DNA of 43,152 nt from Chloroflexota bacterium (GTDB lineage: Bacteria > Chloroflexota > Anaerolineae > B4-G1 > SLSP01), in assembly GCA_029555965.1 (NCBI GenBank), contig JAKQHY010000047.1, positions 1 through 43,152 of the forward strand, in the 5' to 3' direction. Position numbers and translations under genes: made by a program. Every line of letters starts with the position of its first letter. Within the stretch, counting starts at the first letter, position 1. The notes under the pieces were generated by a model. The model was given only the letters and a program-made list of their open reading frames with translations. It searched no databases and was not told the DNA's origin. Of the stretch, positions 1-9,909 are shown piece by piece.

Positions 1-173
1 GGAGAAGGGGAGAAAGGGGGAGGGGGAGACAAGGAGAGGGGGAGAAAGGGGGAGGGGGAGACAAGGAGAGGGGGAGACAAGGAGAGGGGGAGCAAGATAA
101 GCAATGTTCCTTATTTCCTATTTCCTATTTCCTATTTCCTATTTCCTAACTCCTAACTCCTAACTCGCAACTC
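1..173 (+). repeat. Purine tract plus heptamer array upstream of ruvA
   Basis: Positions 1-102 are almost pure purine, built from units such as GGGGAGACAAGGAGAG in tandem. From 111 to 173 there are nine 7-bp units (TTATTTC, four CTATTTC, three CTAACTC, GCAACTC). The next heptamer, GTATGAT, contains the ruvA start codon. No Shine-Dalgarno sequence is visible before that start. The same two-part layout recurs before ligA and manC. The G runs could form G-quadruplexes (inference). Confidence 0.9.
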
Positions 174-175
174 GT

Positions 176-742
176 ATGATAGCGCATCTGGAAGGTCAAA
201 TTCTTGTCGCCGAAGCCGGCCGCGTGATTCTCGACGTGGGCGGGGTGGGCTTTGCCGTGCATGTCCCCCTCAGCCTTACGGCGCGCGCGGGTGAACGGCT
301 GTCTCTCTACACCTACCTCCACGTCCGTGAGAATGAGTTGGCCCTCTACGGCTTCCACGAGGAAGACGACAAGGCGTTGTTTGAACTGCTGCTCGGCGTC
401 TCCGGCGTCGGCCCTAAAGCGGCGATGAGTTTGATGAGCGTCCTTTCGGTGGACACACTGCGCCGGGCGATCCTCAACCAACAGCCGGAAGTCCTGTCGC
501 GCGCGCCCGGCGTCGGGAAAAAGACGGCGGAGGCGATTGTGTTGCACCTCAAGGACAAGCTCAAGCGGCAGGTCGGCCCCATCATTGAAGTGGCCGAGGA
601 CGACGCCGACGTGATTGCCGCCTTGACCTCACTGGGCTTCAGCATCGTAGAGGCGCAGCGCGCCCTGCAACAACTCCCCCGCGACGCCAAACTTTCCCTC
701 GACGACAAAATCCGCCGCACCCTGGCGATGCTCGGTAAGTAA
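176..742 (+). CDS. ruvA: Holliday junction branch migration protein RuvA
   Basis: RuvA binds four-way DNA junctions as a tetramer and, with the RuvB motor, drives branch migration in recombinational repair. The 188-residue product has the usual family layout: an N-terminal OB-fold opening MIAHLEGQ, two helix-hairpin-helix motifs (about residues 72-91 with GVSGVGPKAA and 107-126 with APGVGKKTA), and a C-terminal domain (about 143-188, with TSLGFS) that contacts RuvB. The start agrees with the family N-terminus, but no ribosome binding site is visible; a heptamer repeat array runs right up to the ATG. ruvB is not downstream, so the gene is separated from it. ruvC, a common left neighbour, would lie outside the window. 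Confidence 0.97.
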   Translation: MIAHLEGQILVAEAGRVILDVGGVGFAVHVPLSLTARAGERLSLYTYLHVRENELALYGFHEEDDKALFELLLGVSGVGPKAAMSLMSVLSVDTLRRAILNQQPEVLSRAPGVGKKTAEAIVLHLKDKLKRQVGPIIEVAEDDADVIAALTSLGFSIVEAQRALQQLPRDAKLSLDDKIRRTLAMLGK

Positions 743-756
743 GGTTTTAAATGATA

Positions 757-828
757 GGACACAGATAAACGCGGATGAACGCTGATTTTAAAAAACTCAT
801 CTGCGTGCATCTGCGAAAATCCGCGTCC
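757..828. repeat. 72-bp imperfect inverted repeat, copy 1
   Basis: The element begins GGACACAGAT and ends AAAATCCGCGTCC. Its two halves are imperfect inverted repeats built from the words CGCGGAT and CTGCG. A second copy of exactly 72 bp lies at 16,395-16,466; the right ends of the two copies share CTGCGAAAATCCGCGTCC. In this copy the possible start codons and most of the signal peptide of the next gene lie inside the repeat. Confidence 0.85.
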
Positions 829-1836
829 ATTTTTTTCTTCCTGCTCTGTGTTTTAACCGCTTGTGTTCCTGCGTTGCCCCGTGTGATCAAAATCGGGCTG
901 GTGGCCCCCTTTGAAGGCCGTTATCGTTCCATCGGTTACGACGCCATCTACGCGGCGCGGCTGGCCGTGCGCGAGATCAACGCGGCCGGCGGCGTTAACG
1001 GCTGGCAGTTGGAACTGGTCGCTTACGACGACCGCGCCGATTTGGAGATGGCCCGCGCCGCCGCCCGTAACCTGCTGACCGATCCGGACGTGGTCGCCGT
1101 CATCGGCCACTATCGCCAGGAAACGACGGCGGCAGCCGGTGAATTTTACATGGCTGGCGAAATGCCGTTGATCGCGCTCGGCGGCTGGCTGACGAATACC
1201 ACGGGCGTATGGCACCTCTCCCCATCTCCGGAGACCCTCGCCGCGCGGATGCTGACGGCAGCACCCGTTATCACGCCCGCGACGGCCGCGCTCTGGGGCG
1301 ACGGCCCGCTGGCGGCGGCGCTGGCAGCGCAAATGCCCGCACAGGGGTATCGGCGCATCGCTGACGGAGATGGCCTTCCCTGGCCGGACGTGGTCTTCAG
1401 CACGCTCCCCCCCGCCGATGCCGCCGAACGCCTGGCTGCGCCACGCGCGCAGGGTTGGGCTGGCATCCTCGTCGGCGACGGCGACCTCCTTTCCCCGACA
1501 TTCACAGCGATTGCTGGCGATGCTGCCCAGGCAGTTTACGCCGTCACCCCCTACCCGCAGCCCTCCACTCTGCCCCAGTTGGAAGCGTGGACGGCGGCCT
1601 ATCGCGCCGTCGGCCCGCATGTCCCCGATCCTGGCCCTTACGCTCTGCCGACGTATGAAGCCGTCTATGTTTTGAGTGAGGCGCTCGCGACGGCAACTCA
1701 ATTCGGCCTCCCCACCCGCAGCAGCGTTATGATGGCCCTGTCGGGCGTCCGACGTGTGGGGATGTTGGGGACTGTCACCTGGGATATGGAATCCAGCTTC
1801 TGGCAGGATGCGCCAGTGTATGTGTACGCGCCGTAA
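775..1836 (+). CDS. Lipoprotein substrate-binding protein, LivJ/Peripla_BP_6 type
   Basis: This is probably the solute-capturing lipoprotein of an ABC importer of the branched-chain amino acid/amide (HAAT) class. The 353-residue product has a lipoprotein signal peptide with lipobox LTAC (Cys30), then a type I periplasmic-binding fold: IKIGLVAPFEGRY, ARLAVREINAAGG and LTDPDVVAVIGHY are typical of the family. The ATG at 775 and an alternative GTG at 805 (which gives a normal 20-residue signal) both lie inside a 72-bp repeat, and neither has a clear ribosome binding site. No LivHMGF transport genes adjoin it; the neighbouring permease is of another class and convergent. The ligand is unknown, and a sensory role is possible. 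Confidence 0.82.
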   Translation: MNADFKKLICVHLRKSASIFFFLLCVLTACVPALPRVIKIGLVAPFEGRYRSIGYDAIYAARLAVREINAAGGVNGWQLELVAYDDRADLEMARAAARNLLTDPDVVAVIGHYRQETTAAAGEFYMAGEMPLIALGGWLTNTTGVWHLSPSPETLAARMLTAAPVITPATAALWGDGPLAAALAAQMPAQGYRRIADGDGLPWPDVVFSTLPPADAAERLAAPRAQGWAGILVGDGDLLSPTFTAIAGDAAQAVYAVTPYPQPSTLPQLEAWTAAYRAVGPHVPDPGPYALPTYEAVYVLSEALATATQFGLPTRSSVMMALSGVRRVGMLGTVTWDMESSFWQDAPVYVYAP

Positions 1837-1904
1837 GATGGGATGAGACCCTAAATCACAAAACTTCCTTGCTTGCCCTGGCCTCTGACAGTGTCCGCGA
1901 AGGG

Positions 1905-2654
1905 TCACGTCTCAGGGCATAGCCGCCTTTCCAGCGCATCCACCCCAAAGTACAACCCCAGGCCCAGCAGGGCCATCGCCAACACCCCGGCGTACATCCG
2001 CGGATAGTCTATCAATGTGCTCCCCTGAAGATAGATGTAATAACCTAACCCGTAATTTGTGGCGAAGGATTCCGCGACATAAAGTACCGCCATCGCCGTG
2101 CCGATGGATTGGCGCACAGCAGTCAATACAGCGGGGATGCCGGCCGGCAGGTAGACGAAGCGGAACAGCGCCCGCCGCCCCGCGCCGAGGCTGCGCACGC
2201 TCAACAGCAATTCCGGGCGGATGGCGGCGGCGGCGTCGCGCACCAGCACCAACACCTGGAAGAACAGAATCAGCGTGATGAGGGCGATTTTGGCGAGGTC
2301 GCCCACGCCCAGGAGCAGCAGCACGATGGGCGCGAGCACGACTTTGGGGATGGGGTAGAGGACGTAGAGCGCGGGCGCGACCAGGCGGTTCAGTCGCCGG
2401 CTTTGGCCGAGCAGCAGGCCCAACGGCGCGGCCAGCGCGATGGCGAGGGCGATGCTCGTCAGCACGCGGTACGCGCTGACGCACAGGTGCAACCCCAACT
2501 CGCGGGGCAACTCCCGCGCCAGCACCGGCAGCACGACGATCGGCGCGGGCAGAATAGCGCGCTGCGCCAGCAGCGCGGCGGTTTGCCATGCGCCAAGCAA
2601 CGCCAGCAAGGCCAACCATACATCTCGACCGTTCAGAGTAGGGCGGTTTGCCAT
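1905..2654 (-). CDS. ABC transporter permease, SsuC/TauC-like
   Basis: This is the inner-membrane permease subunit of an importer of the nitrate/sulfonate/taurine or pyrimidine-precursor class. The 249-residue protein is very hydrophobic, with about six membrane segments. It has the cytoplasmic EAA-like loop that docks the ATPase (SLGAGRRALFRFVYLPAGIP). The start was set at the ATG at 2,654 (MANRPTLNG); an ATG at 2,675 is in frame, and neither has a good ribosome binding site. No ATPase or NMT1-type binding protein lies in the window, so it is an orphan here or works with distant genes. It converges on the lipoprotein gene, and its 5' end faces the sensor kinase. Confidence 0.85.
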   Translation of the reverse strand: MANRPTLNGRDVWLALLALLGAWQTAALLAQRAILPAPIVVLPVLARELPRELGLHLCVSAYRVLTSIALAIALAAPLGLLLGQSRRLNRLVAPALYVLYPIPKVVLAPIVLLLLGVGDLAKIALITLILFFQVLVLVRDAAAAIRPELLLSVRSLGAGRRALFRFVYLPAGIPAVLTAVRQSIGTAMAVLYVAESFATNYGLGYYIYLQGSTLIDYPRMYAGVLAMALLGLGLYFGVDALERRLCPET

Positions 2655-2685
2655 AGGTGGTCGGCATAGTAACATGGATTGGGCA

Positions 2686-2729
2686 AATGACCACTGCTCA
2701 CTTGTAGCAGGTCATTCCTGCGCTAGAAT
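2686..2729 (+). promoter_or_regulatory. Possible promoter with operator-like palindrome before the sensor kinase
   Basis: A 7-bp inverted repeat, AATGACC (2,686-2,692) and GGTCATT (2,710-2,716), flanks and overlaps a weak promoter-like pair: TTGTAG at 2,702, 16 bp, TAGAAT at 2,724. It sits between the divergent permease and kinase genes, where a regulator could act on either. Low confidence. Confidence 0.35.
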
Positions 2730-2813
2730 CAGCATCAATGATCGCCACGCCGAATTTTTTCCGTTGAATCCGTTAAATCCGTTGAGAGTGTTCTGGAATC
2801 GAGCGAGGAAAAC

Positions 2814-5800
2814 ATGAAAAAGGTAATGGATTGGTTCAAGTCTCCGGTGTTTGCGGGGGATGAAGAAAAGACGGCGCGCGCGCGGCTGCTCAACGCGATT
2901 GGATTGCAATTTGTGATCACACTTGTGCTGGCCGCCGTTGTTTACGTTCCCTTCTTTGTTCAGCAAAAGCGTTACAGTTGGCTGGTCATCCTGACGCTTT
3001 TGGGTGCATGGGCGATTTCCCATCATTGGGCCTTGCGCGGGCGCCTCCGTTTGGCCGGGATTTTGACGATTCTTGTGGCCTGGGCGATCTTTTTCGGCAT
3101 GGCCTGGTTTTCCGGCGGGGCCATTGCGACGGTGATGCTTTATATTGCCGCCACGATTGTGGTGGGTTCCTTGCTGTTGGGGGCCAGGGTGGGCAACCTG
3201 CTGGCGATCTCCAGCGTGCTGTTTGGATTGGTTATGGCTATTTTGCACGAGCGTGGGTATGAATTCCCGACAGTGCTTACTTTTTCGCCGTTGCGCGAGT
3301 GGGCCGTCTTTGCTATCGGCGCCGGGTTTATCATCAGCACTATGAACCTGGTCATCCATAACCTGCAAGAAACCCTCGCCTTTGCGCGCCAGGAAAATGT
3401 TGCGCGCCGGCAGGCCGAGGCCGCGCTGCGAGCCAGTGCGGATCGTTACCGCTCTATGACCGAACAGATGAGCGACCTGGTCTTTACCACCGATGCCACC
3501 GGCGTCATCACCTACCTTTCCGCAGCGACGCCTATCCTGTTTGGTTGTGCGCCCCAGGCTATGGTGGGGCGCCACTTCACTGAGTTTTTAAACCCCGCCG
3601 CGGTAGACGCGGCGCTGGCAGCCTTTACGGAGATGATCGCGCATGGTAACGAGGCGCCGGTGCTTACCCTGGAAATGAAACGCGCGGACGGCGCGTTGTT
3701 TCATGGTGAACTGAAAGCCCAACGGTTTGAGGACGCCGGCGAAGTCGGCGCGTTGGGAATCATCCGCGATGTCAGTGACCGGGTTCAGGCCGAAGCGGCG
3801 CTGCGCCAGAACGAACAGCGGTTGGTCTTTGCCCTCAAGGCCACCAATGATGGCCTGTGGGATTGGAATTTGTTGACCAATGTGGCTTACTTCAGCCCGC
3901 AGTATTACCGCATGTTGGGCTATGAGCCGGACGCATTTCCGGCCAATTACGAAAACTGGCGCGCGTTGGTGTATCCTCACGACATCGAAGGCTGTGAAGG
4001 GGCGCTACAAGACGCCATCGCCCATGGCCATGATTTTGACATGGAATTTAGATTGCGGACCCAGGCCGGCGACTGGAAATGGATTTTAGGGCGCGGGCGC
4101 GTGATAGAAACCGACCTCCAGGGCCGCCCGGTGCGGATGGTGGGCACGCATGTGGACATTACCGAGCGCAAGCAGGCCGAACTCGAAATTCGTCGTCGCA
4201 CCGAGAAGCTGGCGGCGCTCTACGCGATGAGCCGTCGTGTTAGCGCCTCGTTATCCCTGGAGCATTTGATCTTGGCGGCCCTTGAGGAAATTTTCACCGC
4301 CGTGCGCCCTGACGTGGCTTACTTTTTTGTGCGGGATGGGGAGCGCCTGCTGTTGCAGCACATCGCGCCGGAAAGCGCGCGGGCGAAACTGGAGATTCCC
4401 GAACACCGCGTGGGGGAGTGTATGTGTGGGCTGGCGGTGACGTATGGCAGGGCGCTCTATTCGCGCGACATCTTCGCCGACTTACGCTGCACCTGGGCAG
4501 AGTGCAAAGAAGCCGGATTCCGTTCTTTTGCCGGGCTTCCCCTGTCCAATGGCGCTGAAATCCTGGGCGTCATCGGGCTGGCGACCACCTACGAGCGGGA
4601 TTTTGAGAGTGAAGCGGAATTTCTGGAGACGTTGGTGGGCGAGGTCGCTATCAGTTTCCAGAACGCGCGCCTCTACGAGCAACTCAAGGCGCGCACGGTC
4701 GCCTTGGAGTCTGAAATCGCCGAGCGTCAGCACGCGGAAGCCGCGCTTCGCGAAAGCGAAGAGCGCAACCGCCTGATCACGGAGATGACCACCGATTATA
4801 TTTTCATCGTGGATGTAGCACCGGCAGGGCTGCTGAAACTGCGCTGGGCCTCCGAGAGTATGACGCGCATGACCGGCCGGACGATAGCGGAGGCCGCTAC
4901 GTCCGATCTGTGGGCCAGTATCATTCACCCAGAGGATGCCCGTAGTTTCTTCGGTTTCATTCAGAAAATGCTCACCGGCGCTTTACCCGGTGTGATTGAG
5001 TGCCGCTCCTTCAGCAAAGCGGGCGAGGAACGCTGGATTCAAATTAACGCCTACCCTCGTGGGGATGCCAATGGCGTCGTGGTCTCTATTGTGGGCGCGA
5101 TCAAGGATATTACCGAACGCAAGCAAGCCGAAGAAGCCTTGCGGATCAGCCTGGAAAAATATCGCGTGCTGTTTGAAACCTTGCCGGTGGGCGTCGCTAT
5201 CACCGATGAACACGGCCAGATTGTCGAAGCCAACCGCGCTTCCGAGCGTATCCTGGGCTTATCCCGCGCGGAACATAGCCAACGCAGTATCACTGCCCCA
5301 GACTGGCGCATCATCCGCCCGGATGGCGCGCCCATGCGGGTAGAAGACTATGCCAGTGTGCGCGCCCTGCAAACCTGCCGCCAGGTGGACAACGTCGAAA
5401 TGGGCGTCTACAGATCCGATGGCAGCGTGGTCTGGCTCAATGTCACGGCTGCCCCCATTCCATTAGCCGGCTATGGCGTCGTCATCGCTTACACCGACAT
5501 CACCGCGCGCAAGGAGATGGAAGAGCACCTGCGACGGCAGGAACGGCTGGCCGCCGTCGGCCAGCTCGCGGCCGGCATCGCCCACGATTTCCGCAACCTG
5601 CTCACCACCATCATCCTCTACGCGCAGTTAGGCCTGCACAAGCCCGATCTGCCTGACGGTGTGGCGCACGGACTGGAAACCATCGTGGGCGAATCGCGCA
5701 AAGCGACCGAGCTGGTGCAGCAAATCCTCGACTTCAGCAGTCGAGGATTGATCGAGCGCCGCCCGCTGGAACTCGGCGACTTCACCCGCAAAGTGATGAC

Positions 5801-6701
5801 CGTCTTGCAGCGCACCATCCCGGAGACCATCAGCATCACCCTGAACGTGCAGGCGGGGGAATTTGTGGTCGCAGCCGACGCCGGCCGGCTTCAGCAAGTC
5901 TTGACCAACCTCGTGATCAACGCCCGCGACGCTATGCCGGTGGGCGGCCAACTGCGCATTGGATTGGAATGCTTTGTGCTCAAACCCGACAGCGCGTCGC
6001 CCACGCCGGAAATGATCCTAGCCCCGCAGAACCCCCCATCGGTTCGTCCCAATTCAGCCTGGGTGTGCCTGTCAGTGGCCGATACGGGGACAGGGATGAC
6101 CGAGGAGGTGCGCGCCCATCTGTTCCAGCCGTTCTTCACCACCAAAGAGGAAGGCAAAGGCGCCGGGCTGGGGTTGGCGCAGGTGTACGGCATCATCCGG
6201 CAGCACGACGGCTACATCGGCGTGGAGACGGCGGTGGGGCAGGGGACAACCTTCCGCCTCTACCTGCCGGTATTCGAGGCTGAGGCTGCGCCGTCTATTC
6301 CGGCAGAATGTCCCCCCGCGCCATCGGGGCAAGGCGAGACGATTTTGTTGGTCGAGGATAACCTTATGCTGCGCGACGCCGGCGAGAGTATGTTGACGAC
6401 GTTGGGCTACCGGGTGTTGCCGGCCGTCAACGGACGGGAGGCATTGCAGGTGTATCAGCAGAACGCCGACATCGCCCTGATCATCACCGATCTGGTCATG
6501 CCGGAAATGGGAGGCAAAGCCCTGATGGAGAGCCTGCGGCAACTTCACCCGGATGTGAAAGTGCTGGCCGTTACCGGCTACACGCCGGAAGAGGACATCG
6601 CCGAACTACGGGCCGCCGGCTTCCGGGACGTGATTCACAAACCCTTCGACATCGAAACGCTGGCGCAGGAAATTCGGCGCGTGCTGGATGAACCGGCGTA
6701 A
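2814..6701 (+). CDS. Membrane hybrid sensor histidine kinase (PAS-PAS-GAF-PAS-PAS-HisKA-HATPase-REC)
   Basis: This 1,295-residue sensor probably senses a signal, autophosphorylates on histidine and passes the phosphate to its own receiver domain. About six membrane segments fill residues 28-190. PAS domains follow at about 207-326 and 336-457, a GAF at 468-625, and further PAS domains at 652-778 and 780-900. The kinase core has H-box GIAHDFRN (His924), N-box NLVINARDA (Asn1036) and G1 box ADTGTGM (Asp1090). The C-terminal receiver has IITDLVMP with phosphoacceptor Asp1226. The NtrB-like HDFRN H-box is typical of large PAS kinases. GAGG lies just upstream of the ATG. No DNA-binding response regulator is nearby, so the output is unknown. 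The GAF has several cysteines (GECMCGL, LRCTWAEC), which might bind a cofactor (inference). Confidence 0.93.
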   Translation: MKKVMDWFKSPVFAGDEEKTARARLLNAIGLQFVITLVLAAVVYVPFFVQQKRYSWLVILTLLGAWAISHHWALRGRLRLAGILTILVAWAIFFGMAWFSGGAIATVMLYIAATIVVGSLLLGARVGNLLAISSVLFGLVMAILHERGYEFPTVLTFSPLREWAVFAIGAGFIISTMNLVIHNLQETLAFARQENVARRQAEAALRASADRYRSMTEQMSDLVFTTDATGVITYLSAATPILFGCAPQAMVGRHFTEFLNPAAVDAALAAFTEMIAHGNEAPVLTLEMKRADGALFHGELKAQRFEDAGEVGALGIIRDVSDRVQAEAALRQNEQRLVFALKATNDGLWDWNLLTNVAYFSPQYYRMLGYEPDAFPANYENWRALVYPHDIEGCEGALQDAIAHGHDFDMEFRLRTQAGDWKWILGRGRVIETDLQGRPVRMVGTHVDITERKQAELEIRRRTEKLAALYAMSRRVSASLSLEHLILAALEEIFTAVRPDVAYFFVRDGERLLLQHIAPESARAKLEIPEHRVGECMCGLAVTYGRALYSRDIFADLRCTWAECKEAGFRSFAGLPLSNGAEILGVIGLATTYERDFESEAEFLETLVGEVAISFQNARLYEQLKARTVALESEIAERQHAEAALRESEERNRLITEMTTDYIFIVDVAPAGLLKLRWASESMTRMTGRTIAEAATSDLWASIIHPEDARSFFGFIQKMLTGALPGVIECRSFSKAGEERWIQINAYPRGDANGVVVSIVGAIKDITERKQAEEALRISLEKYRVLFETLPVGVAITDEHGQIVEANRASERILGLSRAEHSQRSITAPDWRIIRPDGAPMRVEDYASVRALQTCRQVDNVEMGVYRSDGSVVWLNVTAAPIPLAGYGVVIAYTDITARKEMEEHLRRQERLAAVGQLAAGIAHDFRNLLTTIILYAQLGLHKPDLPDGVAHGLETIVGESRKATELVQQILDFSSRGLIERRPLELGDFTRKVMTVLQRTIPETISITLNVQAGEFVVAADAGRLQQVLTNLVINARDAMPVGGQLRIGLECFVLKPDSASPTPEMILAPQNPPSVRPNSAWVCLSVADTGTGMTEEVRAHLFQPFFTTKEEGKGAGLGLAQVYGIIRQHDGYIGVETAVGQGTTFRLYLPVFEAEAAPSIPAECPPAPSGQGETILLVEDNLMLRDAGESMLTTLGYRVLPAVNGREALQVYQQNADIALIITDLVMPEMGGKALMESLRQLHPDVKVLAVTGYTPEEDIAELRAAGFRDVIHKPFDIETLAQEIRRVLDEPA

Positions 6702-6725
6702 TCCACAAAACGGTTAGTATCACAA

Positions 6726-6890
6726 AGTCTTCGCCGCTATAGTCACCTGCGAATGAATTCGCAGGCTGATACAGAAAACCCGTTAAAACGGGTTGACAAC
6801 CAGCCGCAGGACGGTGAATTGAGTGCGTTTTTAACGCACTTTGCCTAGCAGCCGATGATTTCAATCATCGGTGCGCGGGTGGCGAAGACT
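6726..6890. repeat. 165-bp four-hairpin element with terminal inverted repeats
   Basis: The ends are a perfect 10-bp inverted repeat, AGTCTTCGCC (6,726-6,735) and GGCGAAGACT (6,881-6,890). Between them are four compact hairpins: CCTGCGAAT/ATTCGCAGG (6,746-6,765), AACCCGTT/AACGGGTT (6,777-6,794), AGTGCGTT/AACGCACT (6,822-6,840) and CCGATGATT/AATCATCGG (6,852-6,871). Each has only 2-3 unpaired centre bases. No coding capacity is evident. It resembles a non-autonomous, REP-like repeat, or it may act as a structured RNA or terminator behind the kinase gene. Confidence 0.85.
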
Positions 6891-6965
6891 GCGTGACAGT
6901 AACCAAAACGTAAAACGTGATGACTTCACAATGACAGCCTGACTCCGCTGAAGAAACTGACTATC

Positions 6966-7094
6966 TCACGCAAAGGCGCAAAGACGCTAAGGGAAATGCA
7001 GAGCAATCCTCATATTCTTCATTGAAAATCCTGTTTTGCGTTATAAAATTTAGTCCGATCTTAAAAATCTTTGCGCCTTTGCGCCTTTGCGTGA
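6966..7094. repeat. 129-bp MITE-like element with 22-bp inverted ends
   Basis: The left end (6,966-6,987) and right end (7,073-7,094) are inverted copies matching at 21 of 22 positions, built from the word CGCAAAGGCGCAAAG. The centre is AT-rich and carries no gene. The rest of the 6,702-7,168 gap holds the four-hairpin element and short ACGTAAAACGTGA and CACGTTTCACG words at 6,906-6,920 and 7,126-7,137. Confidence 0.8.
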
Positions 7095-7156
7095 AACTTC
7101 CTCCTTTTTCCAGGGGAGTCAAGCCTCACGTTTCACGCATCATCAAAGACTTGGGT

Positions 7157-7169
7157 TATAATACACTCG
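7157..7169 (+). promoter_or_regulatory. Promoter giving a probable leaderless mRNA
   Basis: A perfect TATAAT (7,157-7,162) is followed by six bases, ACACTC, and then GTG (7,169). Normal spacing would place the transcription start on the G of this GTG. The -35 region is weak (TTCACG around 7,132). Confidence 0.6.
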
Positions 7170-7621
7170 TGATTACCCATACCGACGACCATACTCCCCT
7201 GTGGCAATGGGGCTGTCTGCTGCTGCTTGTCGCCTGCATCCTGCTGGTGCTGGTGGCCGGTCTCTGGCTGCTGACCAAACCGGCGGCAGTGCCCACCGAT
7301 CCGCGCCCGACGGCCATCGTCTGGACGGCGACGCCCACGCCCACCCCCACGGCGACGCCCACCTTGCCCGCCTCCCCCACAGAGGTGGGCGTGGGTGTGC
7401 GGGTGCGCGTCGTTGGGACAGGCGCCGCCGGCCTCAGCATCCGCGCGTCTGCCAGCGTCGCCGCCGAGCGTATCGAAGTCGCGGCGGAAGGCGAAGTCTT
7501 CCTCGTCGTGGATGGCCCTCAATTCGCCGACGACCTGACGTGGTGGCGTCTGCGCGACGAAGCCAACCCGCAACGCGAAGGCTGGGCCGCGGCGGATTAT
7601 TTGACGGTTGCCGGAGAGTGA
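7169..7621 (+). CDS. Membrane-anchored bacterial SH3-like domain protein
   Basis: The 150-residue protein has one N-terminal membrane segment (LLLLVACILLVLVAGLWLL), a Thr/Pro-rich linker (TATPTPTPTATPTLPASPT), then a bacterial SH3-like domain of about 70 residues with GLSIRASAS, WWRLRDE and GWAAADYL. Such domains usually bind cell-wall peptides or other proteins outside the membrane. An upstream ATG at 7,022 would add 49 residues, but that stretch is encoded by a repeat element and precedes the TATAAT box. The GTG at 7,169, where the mRNA should begin, is therefore the better start. No partner gene is evident. Confidence 0.72.
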   Translation: MITHTDDHTPLWQWGCLLLLVACILLVLVAGLWLLTKPAAVPTDPRPTAIVWTATPTPTPTATPTLPASPTEVGVGVRVRVVGTGAAGLSIRASASVAAERIEVAAEGEVFLVVDGPQFADDLTWWRLRDEANPQREGWAAADYLTVAGE

Positions 7622-7726
7622 GGGGGAGACAAGGAGAGGGGGGAGGGGGAGAGTGGGAGAGGGGGAGCACTGATTTCCCACAACCCACAACCCCCAACCC
7701 ACAACCCATTACCCATTACTCATTTC
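7621..7726 (+). repeat. Purine tract plus heptamer array upstream of ligA
   Basis: Positions 7,621-7,668 are purine-rich (GGGGGAGACAAGGAGAGG units). From 7,671 to 7,726 run eight heptamers: TGATTTC, CCACAAC, CCACAAC, CCCCAAC, CCACAAC, CCATTAC, CCATTAC, TCATTTC. The ligA ribosome binding site AAGGAG (7,732-7,737) follows at once. Confidence 0.9.
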
Positions 7727-7741
7727 CCAACAAGGAGCTGA

Positions 7742-9894
<2,153 letters not shown>

Positions 9895-9909
9895 GTAAAG
9901 GAGATTGCT

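Noticed and set aside
1..173. CRISPR array
   Set aside because: The repeats are 7-bp and 16-bp tandem units without unique spacers, and no cas genes are nearby.
775..2654. The lipoprotein and the permease as one ABC transporter
   Set aside because: The binding protein is of the LivJ class and the permease of the SsuC/TauC class; they are convergent and no ATPase is present.
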